NCBI GenBank assembly: GCA_021777355.1 | Contig: JAJYDO010000017.1 | Location: 1 to 40,123, forward strand | Direction of reading: 5' to 3' | From: Actinomycetes bacterium | GTDB taxonomy: Bacteria > Actinomycetota > Acidimicrobiia > Acidimicrobiales > JABEUL01 | Length of the DNA stretch: 40,123 nucleotides | Part shown: positions 1 through 9,354 of the stretch, piece by piece | How the letters are laid out: every line of letters begins with the position of its first letter | Position numbering within the stretch: position 1 is the stretch's first letter | Translations under genes and position numbers: made by a program | The notes under the pieces: generated by a model | The model's input: only the letters and a program-made list of their open reading frames with translations | Told to the model about the DNA's origin: nothing | Databases searched by the model: none

Positions 1-134
1 CCGGATCCTCTGGCAACAACATATGGAGTGCCTCCAACTGCAGAAAAAGAGCGGACCGGCGACGAAACTCCCCCCGGCAGGCATTTGAGTGCTCTTTCAA
101 ACCATGCCTCATTTGAAAAGGAACTTTCAACCAT
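1..134 (-). CDS. hemL: Glutamate-1-semialdehyde 2,1-aminomutase, N-terminal fragment (runs off left edge)
   Basis: Only the first ~44 codons are present. Reading down the minus strand from an ATG at 134-132 gives a protein beginning [20 protein letters not shown] and continuing with [10 protein letters not shown] and [13 protein letters not shown]. This is the typical N-terminus of HemL (E/Q-x-A-x-x-x-x-PGGVNSPVR-F-x-x-VGGTP). HemL is a PLP enzyme that converts glutamate-1-semialdehyde to 5-aminolevulinate, the step between HemA and HemB. The start overlaps the last codons of hemB (stop at 129-127) and is preceded by GAGGAG five bases upstream, so translational coupling is likely. The PLP lysine lies outside the window. 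Recognition of the family is secure; completeness of the gene cannot be judged. Confidence 0.9.
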   Translation of the reverse strand, partial: MVESSFSNEAWFERALKCLPGGVSSPVRSFSAVGGTPYVVARGS

Positions 135-1113
135 ATAACTCCTCAGCAATTTCGAGGGCAAAATAGGTAATTGCCATATCCGCACCGCTTCTAAAAATTG
201 AATGAAGGCTCTCTTTGATTAGTGAATTTCTATCTAGCCATCCCTTTGCACTGGCAGCGGCAATCATTGAATATTCGCCGCTAACTTGATAAGCACATAT
301 GGGAACGTCAATATTTTCGCGTAAATGGGCTATGACATCTAAGTTGGTTCCGGCAGGTTTTACCATTACGAAATCCGCGCCCTCGTCAACATCGAGTTTT
401 GCCTCCAAAAGTGCCTCCCGCTTATCTCTGAATATGTCTTGCTGGTATGACTTTCTGTCTCCACCACCTTGGATGGAAACCTCTACTGCATCTCTAAAGG
501 GACCATAGAGGCAGGAAGCATATTTTGCAGAGTACGCAAGTATGCCACAGTCTGTGTACCCTTCGTCATCGAGCACTTGGCGGATTGCACCTACTTGGCC
601 ATCCATCATCCCTGACGGAGCTACTATATCTGCTCCTGAATTAGCCAGAGAAATAGCTATTTCTCGGTATCTATCTAATGTCTTGTCATTATCTACTTCG
701 CCGTTTTGGCCAAGTATCCCACAGTGGCCGTGGTCACTAAATTCATCTAGACAGAGATCGGGTATTGCCAAAAGAGAGTCCCCAAAGCGATCCTTTAAAA
801 CTCTTATTGCTACCTGGGTAATGCCGTTTGGATTCGACGCTTCAGAGCCGCGAGCATCTTTATGCATTGGAACACCAAATATAGCTATGGCCTGGATTCC
901 AAAAGATTGGGCTCGCTCAGCGTATTGTATAAAAGAAGTCAAAGAGTGCTGGAAAACACCTGGCATTGACGGGATTTCCTTTGGACTTTCGGCTCCTTCT
1001 CTCACAAACATAGGTAGTATTAGATTCTGCGGCCTATACGTGGAAGAACCAAGCAGAGCTCTAATAGCTGGAGTCAATCTAGTACGCCTCATCCTATTTA
1101 ATGGATAGCCCAT
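127..1113 (-). CDS. hemB: Delta-aminolevulinic acid dehydratase (porphobilinogen synthase)
   Basis: Condenses two 5-aminolevulinate molecules to porphobilinogen in the cytosol. At 328 residues it is full length. Both Schiff-base lysines are visible: K197 in AYSAKYAS and K252 in [11 protein letters not shown]. The metal-site loop reads [13 protein letters not shown] (C121, D123, C131). It thus has Cys-Asp-Cys where the E. coli zinc enzyme has three Cys and the magnesium types have Asp/Ala. The start [10 protein letters not shown] is plausible; a second Met seven residues later is an alternative. It is the fourth gene of the hem operon, 97 bases after cobA/hemD, and its 3' end overlaps the hemL start. 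The 97-base spacer has no obvious terminator. Confidence 0.97.
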   Translation of the reverse strand: MGYPLNRMRRTRLTPAIRALLGSSTYRPQNLILPMFVREGAESPKEIPSMPGVFQHSLTSFIQYAERAQSFGIQAIAIFGVPMHKDARGSEASNPNGITQVAIRVLKDRFGDSLLAIPDLCLDEFSDHGHCGILGQNGEVDNDKTLDRYREIAISLANSGADIVAPSGMMDGQVGAIRQVLDDEGYTDCGILAYSAKYASCLYGPFRDAVEVSIQGGGDRKSYQQDIFRDKREALLEAKLDVDEGADFVMVKPAGTNLDVIAHLRENIDVPICAYQVSGEYSMIAAASAKGWLDRNSLIKESLHSIFRSGADMAITYFALEIAEELYG

Positions 1114-1210
1114 AGCTACAGCCTAACCCCAAAAAATACGGCCAAAGTTTTGATGCTTTTTTGAAGCCTTCTAACCGAGAGCGGCTTAGGCCAATCGAGC
1201 ATCTAAAGAG

Positions 1211-2707
1211 CTAATTTCTTAGCCAGCTTTTTATAACTGCTTCAACTAGGGACTTTGCCGAAATGGTATCAGCTACTTCAATGTTTTGGAATCCTTGCTC
1301 ACTTGCCTCTTTTGCCGTAATGGGTCCGATGCAAACAATCTTTTTGCCCAGTAATTCCGAACTGCACTGATTGACAGCAGATTTAATCGCACTGGGTGCT
1401 GCAAAAGTTACAATGTCTGAATTCAATAAATCCGAGATCTCTTTTTCACTCAGTCTTTTTTCGACCGGCTTGTAGGCATCTACTGCAACTACCTCATAAC
1501 CTTTCTTGACGAAACCTTCGATCAGAACTTGCCTCTTTATGGAAGAGCTTGGCCAAAAAACCCCTGGCGGATTTTCTCTGTCCTTTTGATCACAAGAAGG
1601 AAAAATCTCTAATAGCCCATCGGCGTTAGGACTAAGTGGGATTAGATCCGGTTCGATTCCAAAACGATTGAGCATAGCTTTCGTTTTCGGGCCCACAGCT
1701 GCGATTTTGGTATTTGAAAAATCTCTCGCGTCATGAAGATATGGAACGAACTTTTCGACTGCATTTGCAGACGTGAAAACCACCCATTCAAATTCATGAA
1801 GAGTTTTAGCCCCTGCGAGAAGCCCGCGGCCCCCATCGTCGGGCTCCACAATGTCAACTAATGGTATCTCTTTCACTTTGGCCCCGCATAATTGAAGCGC
1901 ATCTATCCAAGGATTGGCGGATTCATGATCTCTGGTGACTACAACCTCGCAATTTTCCAAATATTTTACATAATTACCTAAGAGGTCAAGACTAGCGACT
2001 TTGCCTATAACTATTGTTGCCGGTGAATCTATCTCGGCTACTTTTAATTCCTCTAAAGTAGTGCGCCAAACTTGTTGATTTTCATGAGTTGCATATCTGA
2101 TTGCAACTACGCTCTCCTTTGGATCCATTCCGCCTTTAATAAGCCGGCTGGCAATCTCTTCTCGGTTCGCTACTCCCATCATGACAACTACGGTTCCCCC
2201 AATTTTGCCGACCGACTCCCAGTCAATTGTCCCATCAACTGCGGCATGCCCAGTTACAACTGTGAATGATGCACTTAATCCGCGATGCGTTACGGGAACT
2301 CCAGCTGACATCGGAGCGGCAATTGCTGCTGTTATGCCTGGAATTACCTCAAAAGCAATATTTGCCTCGATTAGCGCTTGGGCCTCCTCGCCTCCTCGCC
2401 CATAGACATAGGGGTCGCCGCCTTTCAACCTGGCAACTACCTGACCGCTTTGGGCATGGATAATTAGGAGTTCATTAATCTTTTCTTGTTCAAAGGGAAA
2501 ACCTGGGCGCTTGCCCACATCAATTAATTGAACTCCAGGCTTAGCAAATAAAAGTAAATCTGGATGGACTAAGCGATCATAAATGATCACGTCTGCAATT
2601 TCTAGCACTTTCCTGGCCTTAAGCGTTAACAAATCAGGATCTCCAGGCCCTGCACCAACCAGGTAGACCGGAAAAGTTCTTGTAATCTCTGAACTTGAAT
2701 CAGCCAT
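1211..2707 (-). CDS. cobA-hemD: Fused uroporphyrinogen-III C-methyltransferase / uroporphyrinogen-III synthase
   Basis: A 498-residue two-domain protein. Residues ~12-250 are an SAM-dependent uroporphyrinogen III methyltransferase (SUMT), with VYLVGAGPGDPDLLTLKA, VARLKGGDPYVYGRGGEE and GITAAIAAPMSAGVPVTHRG. It makes precorrin-2 for sirohaem or cobalamin. Residues ~255-498 are a uroporphyrinogen III synthase (HemD) with the expected weak conservation, including WVVFTSANAVEKF and ITAKEASEQGF. HemD closes hydroxymethylbilane with ring-D inversion. This fusion is common in actinobacteria and other Gram-positives. It lies 50 bases after hemC and before hemB in one transcription direction. The domain assignment is by motif; the boundary near residue 250 is approximate. 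Confidence 0.95.
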   Translation of the reverse strand: MADSSSEITRTFPVYLVGAGPGDPDLLTLKARKVLEIADVIIYDRLVHPDLLLFAKPGVQLIDVGKRPGFPFEQEKINELLIIHAQSGQVVARLKGGDPYVYGRGGEEAQALIEANIAFEVIPGITAAIAAPMSAGVPVTHRGLSASFTVVTGHAAVDGTIDWESVGKIGGTVVVMMGVANREEIASRLIKGGMDPKESVVAIRYATHENQQVWRTTLEELKVAEIDSPATIVIGKVASLDLLGNYVKYLENCEVVVTRDHESANPWIDALQLCGAKVKEIPLVDIVEPDDGGRGLLAGAKTLHEFEWVVFTSANAVEKFVPYLHDARDFSNTKIAAVGPKTKAMLNRFGIEPDLIPLSPNADGLLEIFPSCDQKDRENPPGVFWPSSSIKRQVLIEGFVKKGYEVVAVDAYKPVEKRLSEKEISDLLNSDIVTFAAPSAIKSAVNQCSSELLGKKIVCIGPITAKEASEQGFQNIEVADTISAKSLVEAVIKSWLRN

Positions 2708-2757
2708 TTGAATAAACTCGCGCGAAGATGCTTTTAAACTTTAACTGCATGTAAATT

Positions 2758-3702
2758 TCACCAGCTAAGACCAATCTCTTTTGCAGCCAATTTCATAGCC
2801 GCTGCAACTCTAACACCAAAACTTTCCGGAGATTCATTTGATTCAGAGATAAAACTTTCGCGAACCAGAATAGAACCATCATCATTGGCAAGCATCGCTT
2901 GCATATTAAATCTGCTGCCCTCAAATGACTCCATGTTCTTGTCAACTTCTTTGCAGAATGCGCCGATAGCAGAAGAACATCCTCCGCCCATTGAGGATAA
3001 AAAACTCCGCTCTGCCATAACTTCTGCATATGATACTTCATCTCCAATTTGGCGCAACAACTCTTGTAACTCGTCATTGGTACTTGCGCATTCACAGGCT
3101 AGTGCTCCTTGGCCGACCTGGGGGGTAAAGATATCGATTGGGAGCAAGTCAACTATATTTTTATCCAATAAGTTAAGCCTCACAAGAGCAACGTATGCCA
3201 TTAATACAGCTCCATTTTCCGGAATCTTTTTTAAACGGGTAGATATATTTCCTCTTAAGTCAATGAAATTTAAATCTGGCCGCAACTTCTTGAGTTGAGA
3301 TTTTCTTCTCTGAGAGCCAGTGGCCACAGTTGCATTCAGTTTAAGGTCTTTAAGATGCGATCCCACAAGTGCATCCCTTGGGTCGCCTCTTTTAGGGATA
3401 CATGCAAGCTTTAGGCCAGGATAAGGATCTGCAGGAAGATCTTTAGCGCTGTGAACTGCTATATCTGCCAATCCCTCTAGGACTGCCTCTCTGACTTCTG
3501 TAGCAAATACACCAATTCCTTTGATCTCAGCTAATGAAATATCGCTCTTTTTATCCCCCGTTGTATCAACAGGCACAAGACTACACTCTGAACCCGGAAA
3601 AGCTTTTTCAATAAGACTCTTGATCGCAGTTGCCTGCCACATGGCCAACGGGCTTTTTCTCGTGGCGATCTTAATATTTAAATGATTATACGAAGTTTGC
3701 AT
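2758..3702 (-). CDS. hemC: Porphobilinogen deaminase (hydroxymethylbilane synthase)
   Basis: Polymerises four porphobilinogens into hydroxymethylbilane. The N-terminus carries NIKIATRKSPLAMWQ, the middle AVHSAKDLPADPYPGL and GSQRRKSQLKKLRPDL, and the dipyrromethane-cofactor cysteine sits in SSMGGGCSSAIGAFC. The frame can also start at a TTG at 3723, inside the hemA stop region, giving seven extra residues and an 11-base overlap with hemA. I prefer the ATG at 3702 because it brings the protein close to the usual HemC N-terminus, but neither start has a strong Shine-Dalgarno sequence. Lengths of 314 or 321 residues both fit the family. The hemA-hemC-hemD order is the common bacterial arrangement. 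Confidence 0.95.
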   Translation of the reverse strand: MQTSYNHLNIKIATRKSPLAMWQATAIKSLIEKAFPGSECSLVPVDTTGDKKSDISLAEIKGIGVFATEVREAVLEGLADIAVHSAKDLPADPYPGLKLACIPKRGDPRDALVGSHLKDLKLNATVATGSQRRKSQLKKLRPDLNFIDLRGNISTRLKKIPENGAVLMAYVALVRLNLLDKNIVDLLPIDIFTPQVGQGALACECASTNDELQELLRQIGDEVSYAEVMAERSFLSSMGGGCSSAIGAFCKEVDKNMESFEGSRFNMQAMLANDDGSILVRESFISESNESPESFGVRVAAAMKLAAKEIGLSW

Positions 3703-3712
3703 GAAATCTGCT

Positions 3713-4975
3713 CTAGATATCAAAAATATGTCTGATCGCTTCGGTCAATCTCTCGCCCTTAGCAGAACCTGATGCATCCTTTAAGCGGACGGTAGGCTCA
3801 TGAAGGTAGGTGGCAATCAACCGCTTTGTCATTGCCTCAACTAGCTCGCGTTGCTTCTCATCAAGTTGAGAAAGCTCACTTTCAAAATTTCTCAGAACTC
3901 CCAGTCTTATTTCTTCCCCGCGCTGCCTGAGTGCTGCAATGACCGGTGCTGCACCGCGGTGGGCCACTGATTCTTGATATCTTAAAAGTTCTTTTCCTAA
4001 AAGTTTTCTGACTGAAGCAATCTCGCCTGACCTATGAGCTAAACCAGCCTCGGCTAAATTACTTACATCGCTCAGATCAAGCACGACAATACCATTAATA
4101 AATTTGGCATCAGATTCAACGTTGTGCGGAATTGAGGTATCCACAATTACTAGAGGTGACGATCTCTTTAATGTCGCTTCTCTGAGACCGTCTGCTGTCA
4201 GAAGGGGCCTGGGCGATACCGTGGAGAGAAAAACCACGTCAACGCTTTCCAGAGCCTTTGGAACTTCAGCCATTGGAAGCGGCCTTGCTCCTATATTGTT
4301 TGCCAACTGCACTGCTTTGGCCTTTGTCCGATTTGCAATCAAAACTTCCTCAACCGAAGCCCGCTTTGACAGCGCCTCTGCCAATCCGGTGCCCATCTCT
4401 CCGGCACCGACAACTAAAACGCTTTTCCCCTGTAGCGATCCGTTGGATTGGACTTTTGCCAATTCAACTGCGGCGTGCGCCATTGAAGTAATTCCACTTG
4501 CAATCGAAGTTTCACTTCTGGCTTTTTTCCCCGCCTCAATTGCATGTTTAAATAGTTGCCTTAGTACCGGACCTAGAACGCCTTCTTTTTGTGCGGCCAA
4601 AAACGCTCTTTTGACTTGCCCTAGGACTTCTCCTTCCCCTAAAACTGCTGAATCAATCCCGGATGCGACTTCAAAGAGGTGAGCCACTGCGGCGTCATCG
4701 TAAGCTACAACTAACTCGTCTGCCAACTTTTCACTTGGAAGCCCACTGTAGTGTCCCAACCATTCCTGCAACTGAGTGACACCCGGATGAAACCTATCCA
4801 CAACAGCATAAATTTCAGTTCTAAGACAAGTTGAGAGAACGACAACCTCTTCGACGTCTCCTCTCTGAGACACTTCTCTAAGAACTTTCGGAAGGTCGTT
4901 AACAGCGATTGCTAGCTTCTCGGCATGTTCTTCAAGCATTGATTGGGACTTTGCTCCCACTACAACGATCGACAC
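3713..4975 (-). CDS. hemA: Glutamyl-tRNA reductase
   Basis: Reduces glutamyl-tRNA(Glu) to glutamate-1-semialdehyde with NADPH, the committed step of C5-type tetrapyrrole synthesis. It is 420 residues long. The catalytic cysteine is C50 in VLSTCLRTEIYAV. The usual STCNRTE motif has Leu in place of Asn here, probably a lineage trait. The substrate loop GEGEVLGQVKRA, the NADPH fold VLVVGAGEMGTGLAEAL and a C-terminal helical dimerisation domain follow. The start is GTG at 4975, preceded by AGGAGG about 11 bases upstream (4992-4987). It is the first gene of the hem operon and is divergent from the ceramidase-like gene. No rex gene lies next to it in the window, unlike in many actinobacteria. Confidence 0.97.
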   Translation of the reverse strand: MSIVVVGAKSQSMLEEHAEKLAIAVNDLPKVLREVSQRGDVEEVVVLSTCLRTEIYAVVDRFHPGVTQLQEWLGHYSGLPSEKLADELVVAYDDAAVAHLFEVASGIDSAVLGEGEVLGQVKRAFLAAQKEGVLGPVLRQLFKHAIEAGKKARSETSIASGITSMAHAAVELAKVQSNGSLQGKSVLVVGAGEMGTGLAEALSKRASVEEVLIANRTKAKAVQLANNIGARPLPMAEVPKALESVDVVFLSTVSPRPLLTADGLREATLKRSSPLVIVDTSIPHNVESDAKFINGIVVLDLSDVSNLAEAGLAHRSGEIASVRKLLGKELLRYQESVAHRGAAPVIAALRQRGEEIRLGVLRNFESELSQLDEKQRELVEAMTKRLIATYLHEPTVRLKDASGSAKGERLTEAIRHIFDI

Positions 4976-5029
4976 GCCTTGTTAAACCTCCTGGATAAAG
5001 CAACCTGTTCAGACCAGCTTAAACAGATA

Positions 5030-5049
5030 TATAGGATTTTCCTGCTATA
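5030..5049. promoter_or_regulatory. Imperfect inverted repeat in the hemA/ceramidase-like divergent spacer
   Basis: The 92-base spacer between hemA and the divergent gene is AT-rich and contains TATAGGA-ttt-TCCTgcTATA, an inverted repeat with a 2-base asymmetry. It lies about 55-75 bases upstream of the hemA start, where the hem promoter would be, so it could be an operator or part of a promoter. No known operator consensus (for example Rex) is matched. Seen directly; function is a guess. Confidence 0.3.
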
Positions 5050-5067
5050 TTTATTCTAGACCAAGAC

Positions 5068-7107
5068 TTGTTGGTGTCAGTCGGCGCCATCTGGCAGAAT
5101 ATCGAGGTGCCTAACTTTGCTTTCGATCCAGACTCGTTCCTTCTCGAATTTGTAGGGAAGGATAAGAGGGCCAAATTTTCTTTTACTCACCCTGAAAAAG
5201 TAGAACTTCCCAGTGAACAAGACCTGCTCTGTGGCGTAGCCGAAGTGGATCTGACTCCGCCTCCCGGGATGCCCAAGGCTGGATATTCGTCAAATGCCCA
5301 CGATGGCAATGGTTTTAGAACCCGAATCAGAGCCCGCATTTTTTACCTAAGACATCAAAAGACCTCTTTAGCGATTGTCCAATGCGACCTTTTAGGCGGA
5401 TCTGCAGTAGTGCAGCATTTGGTGGCAAAAGCCGTTGAGGAAGCTACGGATATTCCACTAGCTGGCATTATGATCGGAGCTACCCATACCCACGCAGCGC
5501 CGGGCCAGTTTCTCGGAACCGATTTCTATAATAGATTCGCATCCAACCACTCGGGATTTGACCCTGCGTGGACTCAATTTATTTCCAACAGCATTGCAAA
5601 GGGAATCATCAAGGCATATGAAAATAGAACGAGGGCCAAAATTGCAATCGGAACCTGCGAGATCTGGGGGTTGACGAGAAATAGATCGCTTCATCCCCAC
5701 GTTTCAAACGAAACAGTAAAAGACAAAAGACTTGAGCCGCAGAGAAAGTTCCACTCAATAAACCCCAAGCTGCATTTATTGCGAATCGACTCATTGGATA
5801 TGAACAACAAAACAAGTCCCATGGGCGCGGCAATCATTTTCTCGGTTCACGGGACCGGCATATCCATGAGAGACCACCTCTATCATTCCGATGTTTGGGC
5901 ATATATATGCGGTCAGATCAAACATTTGGTATCTAAAAACCTGGGGCACGAGATAGTTGTAGGAGCTATGGAAGGCACCCATGCCGACGTTGCACCTGCC
6001 ATAGTACCTGGGCAGGCTGGATTCAAAGAAGCCAAGAGAATTGGAAAGTCAGTAGGGGATGAAGCCTATGAGCTATATTGCTCACTAGGAAAGAGTCTTA
6101 GCGACAATGCCTCGCTGGCCGTAGCATTTCGAGAGTTAAACATTGACAAAATCCACACCATAGGCGGGGTAAGCATTCCGGATCGACCGGCAGTGGGTGC
6201 GGCACTTGTAGCGGGGGCAAAAGAAAATACCACGCCGATTATCAACCAAGTTCCGCCCTTCCGGGCGGGTTTTCCGAGACCTCACCGTGAGAGCGACCCT
6301 CAAGGGTCCAAGTGGGTAATTGGCACAAGGTGGCTCCAACCAATAATCTTGCCCAAGAGTTCATTCCCAAGAGTTCTGCCATTGCAAATAATGAGAATTG
6401 GCAACTATGCCATCTGCGGCTTGCCCTTCGAGATAACGGTGGAAAGTGGTAGACGCATTGCCGAAAAGGCTATGTCAGAACTTTCTTCTCTTGGAGTGGA
6501 CAAAACTGTTGTCTCCTCAGTTGCCAATGAGTATTCAGGCTACGTCGCGACCAAAGAGGAGTACGAACTGCAATACTACGAAGGTGGGCACACTCTCTAT
6601 GGTCCAAATACCCAACAGTTCTTGGCAAACGCTGTTGCGGATTTGGCAAATGATTTAAAGTCGAGTCCAAACGGAGTACTCCAAGACGCCACAGAGACTC
6701 GCCGGTTCAATCTTAAAGTTAAAGAATTTATGAGACAAAAGGGTAACAGCCAAGTAGAGAGAACCGCACTTTCTGAGGTTCGATTCTTCGACCCAAATCC
6801 AAGTGTTGAAGGATACTATGAACTTTTTTATTGTGACGTGGATCCGAATTCACTTGACTGGAACGAGAAAATGGTTTCTATCCAGTCTCAAGATTCCGAT
6901 GGCAAATGGGAGTTTGCCGAGAAAAATGGATACAAAGTAGACGACCAGGGCTGGGATATAGAAATAACTCACCAAGGAGTGGAGGCTAACGGCCATAAAT
7001 ACAGAGTGAGATGGTATGATCCCGCGTTCAAATTAGGCCGCAAACATCGATTTTACCTCCACGAAAACCGAAACCAAAGCGAGTGGTGGTCAGATCCATT
7101 TGATTAA
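5068..7107 (+). CDS. Neutral/alkaline ceramidase-like protein with the nucleophile serine replaced by alanine
   Basis: Homologous throughout its 679 residues to neutral ceramidases, zinc amidases that hydrolyse ceramide. The expected zinc-site neighbourhoods are present: ATHTHAAPG (140-146), FSVHGTGIS (~261), LPFEITVESGRR and ANEYSGYVATKEEYELQYYEG, plus a C-terminal beta-sandwich. The hexapeptide that carries the nucleophilic Ser (GDVSPN in animals, GNLSPN in Pseudomonas) reads ADVAPA here, residues 306-311, with Ala309 (codon 5992-5994, gca) at the Ser position. Canonical amide hydrolysis is therefore doubtful. No signal peptide is seen, although characterised homologues are often secreted. 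The start is uncertain: TTG at 5068 or 5071 or GTG at 5074. It is divergent from hemA and precedes the peptidase gene. Confidence 0.85.
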   Translation: MLVSVGAIWQNIEVPNFAFDPDSFLLEFVGKDKRAKFSFTHPEKVELPSEQDLLCGVAEVDLTPPPGMPKAGYSSNAHDGNGFRTRIRARIFYLRHQKTSLAIVQCDLLGGSAVVQHLVAKAVEEATDIPLAGIMIGATHTHAAPGQFLGTDFYNRFASNHSGFDPAWTQFISNSIAKGIIKAYENRTRAKIAIGTCEIWGLTRNRSLHPHVSNETVKDKRLEPQRKFHSINPKLHLLRIDSLDMNNKTSPMGAAIIFSVHGTGISMRDHLYHSDVWAYICGQIKHLVSKNLGHEIVVGAMEGTHADVAPAIVPGQAGFKEAKRIGKSVGDEAYELYCSLGKSLSDNASLAVAFRELNIDKIHTIGGVSIPDRPAVGAALVAGAKENTTPIINQVPPFRAGFPRPHRESDPQGSKWVIGTRWLQPIILPKSSFPRVLPLQIMRIGNYAICGLPFEITVESGRRIAEKAMSELSSLGVDKTVVSSVANEYSGYVATKEEYELQYYEGGHTLYGPNTQQFLANAVADLANDLKSSPNGVLQDATETRRFNLKVKEFMRQKGNSQVERTALSEVRFFDPNPSVEGYYELFYCDVDPNSLDWNEKMVSIQSQDSDGKWEFAEKNGYKVDDQGWDIEITHQGVEANGHKYRVRWYDPAFKLGRKHRFYLHENRNQSEWWSDPFD

Positions 7108-7254
7108 ACGCCACATTTCAAGAGATTAAAATTACTCAATCAAATCAATCCAGATTTAACAAATACCGAGACTTCCAATTGGCTTGTCTCCATTGAAAAT
7201 TCAATATCGACTCCAAATGAAAAAATTAATTCCCCACACAGAAAGAACTTCCCG

Positions 7255-9354
7255 TTGCAACCTTTGCCACCCCGTCCCAAGCGCATACCACATGAACTAA
7301 AAGTACATGGAGATGTCAGAATTGATGACTATTACTGGGTTAATAACCGCGAGGACCCTGATGTCTTAGAACTTTTACGCCTTGAAAACGAGTATTTCGA
7401 CTTGATGACTTCACATTTAGCAGAGCTAAAAGAAGCTATTTACAATGAAATTCTAGAAAGGATTGTCCAAGACGAAAGAAGCCTTCCGGTTCTAAAGGGA
7501 TCGTATGCATACTCGACTTTGATGAGAAAGGGAATGTCCTATCCAATACATACCAGGAGAAAAAAGGACTCCCCCGGTGCATTAGAGCTCTCGGATCCAA
7601 CGGCGCAGCCTCCAAATGACGAAGAGGTAATTGTCGATCAAAATGTCGAAGCGCAAGGACATGATTACTTTTCATTAGGCGGGATTGAAATCTCACCAAG
7701 CGAAGAATTGGCAGCAGTCCTATTCGACTATGAAGGCAATGAGATATACACGTTAAAAGTTAAGAATATAAAAGCAAACACTTATTTAAGTGATGAAATC
7801 GAAGAAGTATCAACTTCAATGGCCTGGTCAAAAGATTGTAAATATATCTTCTACACCAAGCTGGATGCCGCTATGCGTCCATTTGAACTCTGGCAACACG
7901 AAATAGGCTCAAAAGCAAGTCAGGACCAGCTCATTTACAGAGAGGACGATGAGGCCTTTTTTCTCTCTATTTCAACTACCAAAGATGACTCATGGCTGCT
8001 TTTGGAACTTAACTCAAAAATATCAAGTGAAATACGAGTGTTAAGAACAGACGAGCCGTCCTCTGTCTGGACTTTGATCGAAAAACGCCATGAGGATTTC
8101 GAGTACCATATTGACCACATTGAAATGGGCGGCATCGGATATTTTTTGGTGCTGACCAACCACGATGCACTTAATTTCAAGCTCTGTCTCGCCCCATGCG
8201 ACCAACCTTCTCTAGAACACTGGGTTGATCTTATTGAATACGACCCTTCAATCCGAACCGAAGATTTGGAAGTTTTCAAAAACTTTGTTGTTGTATCACA
8301 AAGAAAAGACGCTGCTAAAAGACTTCTAGTGATTGACCTTAACAACAAAAAGCAACGAGTAATTGAATCGAATCAAAGTGTTGGTGTAGTTTCACCGACT
8401 GGGAATGCCGATATTGGCCTGGATTTTATTCGCTACAAAATGGAAACCTTAAATAGGCCCGAGGCAATATTCGACGAGAAGCTCGATGGCTCAAGTCCTC
8501 CTGAGCTACGTTTCCAACGACCAGTCAAAAACATAGATCTGGACAAATTTGCCTCCTACCGCCTATTTGCCACAAGTGAAGATGGAACAAAAATCCCAAT
8601 TTCGCTAATAGAGCCCATAAATGCATCAATGAGCAATAGGCAAAGCAGACCCCTGGTGCTTTATGCATACGGGGCCTACGAAATTTCCATAGATCCATGG
8701 TTTTCACCGGCTCGATACTCACTATTAGAAAGAGGCGGCATTTTTGCAATTGCCCATGTACGAGGCGGGGGCGAAATGGGGCGAAGTTGGTATGAAGAAG
8801 GAAAATTCGAAAAGAAGTCAAATACCTTCAAAGACTTGGTCACAGTATCGAAATATCTAATCGACAACGGATATACCTCTCCCGACCAGCTTGTAATCAG
8901 GGGAGGTTCTGCAGGCGGATTAACCGTGGGTGCTGCCGCTAATCTGGCTCCGGATCTTTTCAAGGGAGTAGTCGCAGAAGTACCTTTTGTCGATGTCCTA
9001 ACTACCATGTCTGACCCAAGCCTTCCTTTGACAGTTATCGAATGGGATGAATGGGGAAATCCAATAGAAAACGAGAATATTTACTTTGAGATGAAGGCAT
9101 ACTCCCCATATGACAATGTAAAGAAGGATGTAAAATACCCGGCTATTTTTGCAACCGGAGGTTGGAGCGATCCGCGTGTAGGATACTTTGAACCGACGAA
9201 ATGGGTTCAAAAACTCAGAAATTCACACGATGAGAATATTGCAATACTCAGAATGGAGCTCTCAGCGGGCCACGGCGGGGCATCCGGAAGGTATCGCCAA
9301 TGGGAAGATGAGGCTCAGGTATTGGCATGGATTATCGATATAACAAAGGCCTAA
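7255..9354 (+). CDS. Oligopeptidase B-type prolyl oligopeptidase family peptidase (S9A)
   Basis: A 699-residue cytosolic-type serine peptidase with no signal peptide. It starts with the family's N-terminal helical segment (RIDDYYWVNNREDPDVLELL), continues with a seven-bladed propeller (~80-400) and ends with an alpha/beta hydrolase domain. The catalytic residues are Ser552 in RGGSAGGLTVGAA, Asp639 in GWSDPRVGYFEP and His673 in SAGHGGASGRY. VRGGGEMGRSWYEEGK and the acidic EWDEWGNP segment resemble oligopeptidase B (PtrB), which cleaves short peptides after Arg/Lys; substrate preference is inferred. The start is a TTG with only a weak purine stretch upstream; the nearby ATG at 7217 is out of frame. 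A 147-base gap separates it from the ceramidase-like gene, so cotranscription is uncertain. Confidence 0.93.
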   Translation: MQPLPPRPKRIPHELKVHGDVRIDDYYWVNNREDPDVLELLRLENEYFDLMTSHLAELKEAIYNEILERIVQDERSLPVLKGSYAYSTLMRKGMSYPIHTRRKKDSPGALELSDPTAQPPNDEEVIVDQNVEAQGHDYFSLGGIEISPSEELAAVLFDYEGNEIYTLKVKNIKANTYLSDEIEEVSTSMAWSKDCKYIFYTKLDAAMRPFELWQHEIGSKASQDQLIYREDDEAFFLSISTTKDDSWLLLELNSKISSEIRVLRTDEPSSVWTLIEKRHEDFEYHIDHIEMGGIGYFLVLTNHDALNFKLCLAPCDQPSLEHWVDLIEYDPSIRTEDLEVFKNFVVVSQRKDAAKRLLVIDLNNKKQRVIESNQSVGVVSPTGNADIGLDFIRYKMETLNRPEAIFDEKLDGSSPPELRFQRPVKNIDLDKFASYRLFATSEDGTKIPISLIEPINASMSNRQSRPLVLYAYGAYEISIDPWFSPARYSLLERGGIFAIAHVRGGGEMGRSWYEEGKFEKKSNTFKDLVTVSKYLIDNGYTSPDQLVIRGGSAGGLTVGAAANLAPDLFKGVVAEVPFVDVLTTMSDPSLPLTVIEWDEWGNPIENENIYFEMKAYSPYDNVKKDVKYPAIFATGGWSDPRVGYFEPTKWVQKLRNSHDENIAILRMELSAGHGGASGRYRQWEDEAQVLAWIIDITKA

